From an uncultured Caulobacterales bacterium (lineage in GTDB: Bacteria; Pseudomonadota; Alphaproteobacteria; Caulobacterales; Maricaulaceae): a DNA stretch of 11,270 bases. Numbering within the stretch: position 1 is the stretch's first letter; each line of letters starts with the position of its first letter. The notes beneath the pieces were generated by a model that was not told the origin of the DNA, did not search any database, and worked only from the letters and a program-made list of their open reading frames with translations. The stretch lies in contig CALLME010000284.1 of NCBI GenBank assembly GCA_938007945.1, positions 1-11,270 on the forward strand, read 5' to 3'. A program made the position numbers and the translations under genes. Positions 10,173 through 11,270 of this stretch are shown here, piece after piece.

Positions 10173-10916
10173 TTAGCTCTTCTTCTTTGGTCCAGGTTTT
10201 TTGCGGGGTGTACCGTCAAGCTTCATGCCTGGCGCGCGTTTTAGTTTTGTAGTTGTCTTTCTAACAGCCTTGGTTTTAGACGTCGTTGTCGCTTTCTTAG
10301 TGGCTGGTTTTTTCGCAGTTGTTCTCTTCGCAGGCGCTTTTTTGACAACAGGCTTCTTTGCGGCTTTCGTCTTTGCGGAGGTCGCTTTAGGTGCAGGTGT
10401 TTTTTTCACTGAGGCTGATGCCGAGGTGGATTTGGCTTTCGCGACCGGGGCGACTTGCGGTCTGACTTTGGCCGACAAATCTTCTTTTAACTCATGCGCG
10501 ACAGATTTACTTCTATCAGACGCGGATTTCGTTGCGGCACTTGTGCGGTCAACGGCAGATTTTGTCGCTTCTTGCGCGCGCTTGGCGGCAAGCTCTGCGG
10601 CGTGGCGAGCTTCGGCGACAGGGTCGATATCAGCCGTCTCGGATTTACCGCCATCGGGCGAAAGATTGTCATTCATGCGGAAAACCGCAATGGCGAGTTC
10701 ACAGGCCACGCGAAGGGCCACAATCGCGAGCAAAACTTTCGCAAAGAAAAGAATAAATTCAAAAAGGGCTGCAAACCAATCAAGCTTAATCGCGTCCAGA
10801 GACTCCGCGAAAAAATACAAACCAATATTAATAAGGCCAAGCCAGAAAAGAGCGCGTACAAGCCCTTCTTTCATCAGCTTATCAAATGAGAAAAAAAAAT
10901 TCATCAATTTGAACAT
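10173..10916 (-). CDS. Membrane protein with DUF4282-like domain fused to a histone-H1-like tail (247 aa)
   Basis: Residues 1-80 begin MFKLMNFFFSFDKLMKEGLV, resembling DUF4282 (a FFSFDK-type start followed by two helices). Helices lie at about 19-39 and 48-79. A linker follows, then an Ala/Glu/Arg helix (about 98-150) with repeated TKSA-x-DR units. From about 155 to the end there is a Lys/Ala/Pro/Thr-rich histone-H1-like tail with AKKP and KKAPAK units. It closes with LDGTPRKKPGPKKK, similar to an AT-hook-like or H1 end. Known families suggest that such tails bind DNA non-specifically; joining one to a membrane domain would tether DNA or polyanions at the inner membrane. Topology must place the tail in the cytoplasm for that. 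The start is ATG 10916 with GGAG 6 nt upstream; ATG 10904 is an alternative. The gene converges on rcdA. Role unproven. Confidence 0.85.
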   Translation of the reverse strand: MFKLMNFFFSFDKLMKEGLVRALFWLGLINIGLYFFAESLDAIKLDWFAALFEFILFFAKVLLAIVALRVACELAIAVFRMNDNLSPDGGKSETADIDPVAEARHAAELAAKRAQEATKSAVDRTSAATKSASDRSKSVAHELKEDLSAKVRPQVAPVAKAKSTSASASVKKTPAPKATSAKTKAAKKPVVKKAPAKRTTAKKPATKKATTTSKTKAVRKTTTKLKRAPGMKLDGTPRKKPGPKKKS

Positions 10917-10945
10917 GGTCGTCTCCGAAAGTTATTTTCTCTTAC

Positions 10946-11206
10946 TTATCGTTGATGGGCTAAAGAGGCAAGCGTGCGGGAGCGTCGCCTTAACAACCGC
11001 ATAGCTCGCTTGACCAAATCTATTATAAGTCCTAAGTCGCGAAGGGACGGGGGCAAGACTTTGAGCGGGTAGAAAAGCCGCGCCATGTGACGTCGTAAAC
11101 CAATCGGTTCGCAAGGCTGTGTCTTAATTAGGAGACGCGTTTTGCCGTCCCTGTAATATATTTTGAGCGCCAAGTCTAAAGCCCGCTTGAAAAGAAAGAC
11201 TAACAT
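10946..11206 (-). CDS. Hypothetical basic protein, weak gene call (86 aa)
   Basis: This is an open frame from ATG 11206 to 10946. The product is rich in Leu and Arg, with a hydrophobic start (MLVFLFKRALDLALKIYY) and a very basic end (KRAMRLLRRRSRTLASLAHQ). No family is recognised and no Shine-Dalgarno precedes the ATG. It sits 29 nt upstream of the DUF4282-like gene on the same strand. It may be real, a remnant, or chance. Confidence 0.3.
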   Translation of the reverse strand: MLVFLFKRALDLALKIYYRDGKTRLLIKTQPCEPIGLRRHMARLFYPLKVLPPSLRDLGLIIDLVKRAMRLLRRRSRTLASLAHQR

Positions 11207-11270
11207 TGACCAAATTTTCAGAGCTCTCGCTCGCGCCAGCTCTTATGCGCGCTCTCGCAGATCAAGGTTA
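11207..11270 (-). other. Window edge, possible 3' end of an upstream gene
   Basis: On the minus strand one frame is open from the edge to a TGA at 11218-11220 (ending SAHKSWREREL) and another to a TAA near 11244 (ending NLDLRERA). Either could be the tail of a gene cut by the window. Neither is long enough to identify. Confidence 0.25.

Noticed and set aside
10201..11004. Plus-strand open frame of 267 codons, Ala/Val/Phe-rich
   Set aside because: It is the mirror of the Lys/Ala-rich tail gene. The minus frame has a start with Shine-Dalgarno, two clear helices and a recognised domain type.

Overview
The window looks like the chromosome of an alphaproteobacterium of the Caulobacterales/Maricaulales/Hyphomonadaceae type with moderate GC. 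This rests on an RcdA (DUF1465) homologue, a TrcR-type DUF1013 regulator, a DUF1192 protein and an alphaproteobacterial-style GyrB lying close together. The genus is an inference and cannot be fixed from sequence reading alone.

Left part (1-3300). The minus strand opens with the first 26 codons of a ThiF/MoeB/HesA-family E1-like gene, placed 3 nt behind a small outer-membrane-type lipoprotein gene. A 30-codon ORF with a good ribosome binding site and a doubtful 163-codon ORF follow. Next comes an AT-richer accessory segment, about 1460-2990. It holds a long inverted repeat, a promoter flanked by a GANTC-bearing dyad, and a gene on the plus strand for a protein with two Cys/His clusters and C-terminal Sel1/TPR-like repeats. 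A small two-helix membrane protein gene lies just behind gyrB.

Centre (3361-8300). gyrB (minus) and katG (plus) are complete and divergent. Their 223-bp intergenic region carries two near-identical Fur-superfamily palindromes (Irr/PerR-like). katG ends at a strong bidirectional terminator shared with trcR.

Right part (8321-11270). trcR (minus) and a DUF1192 gene plus rcdA (plus) are divergent. This pairs a cell-cycle transcription factor with the adaptor that helps ClpXP destroy CtrA. The trcR leader contains a canonical terminator hairpin pointing at trcR and an overlapping alternative stem, which suggests attenuation or a small RNA. rcdA shares a bidirectional terminator with an unusual gene that joins a DUF4282-like two-helix membrane domain to a histone-H1-like Lys/Ala/Pro tail. 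A weak 86-codon ORF and the window edge follow.

The most unusual items are the membrane/histone-H1-like fusion, the putative attenuator in front of trcR, and the Cys/His-Sel1 gene with its structured upstream region.
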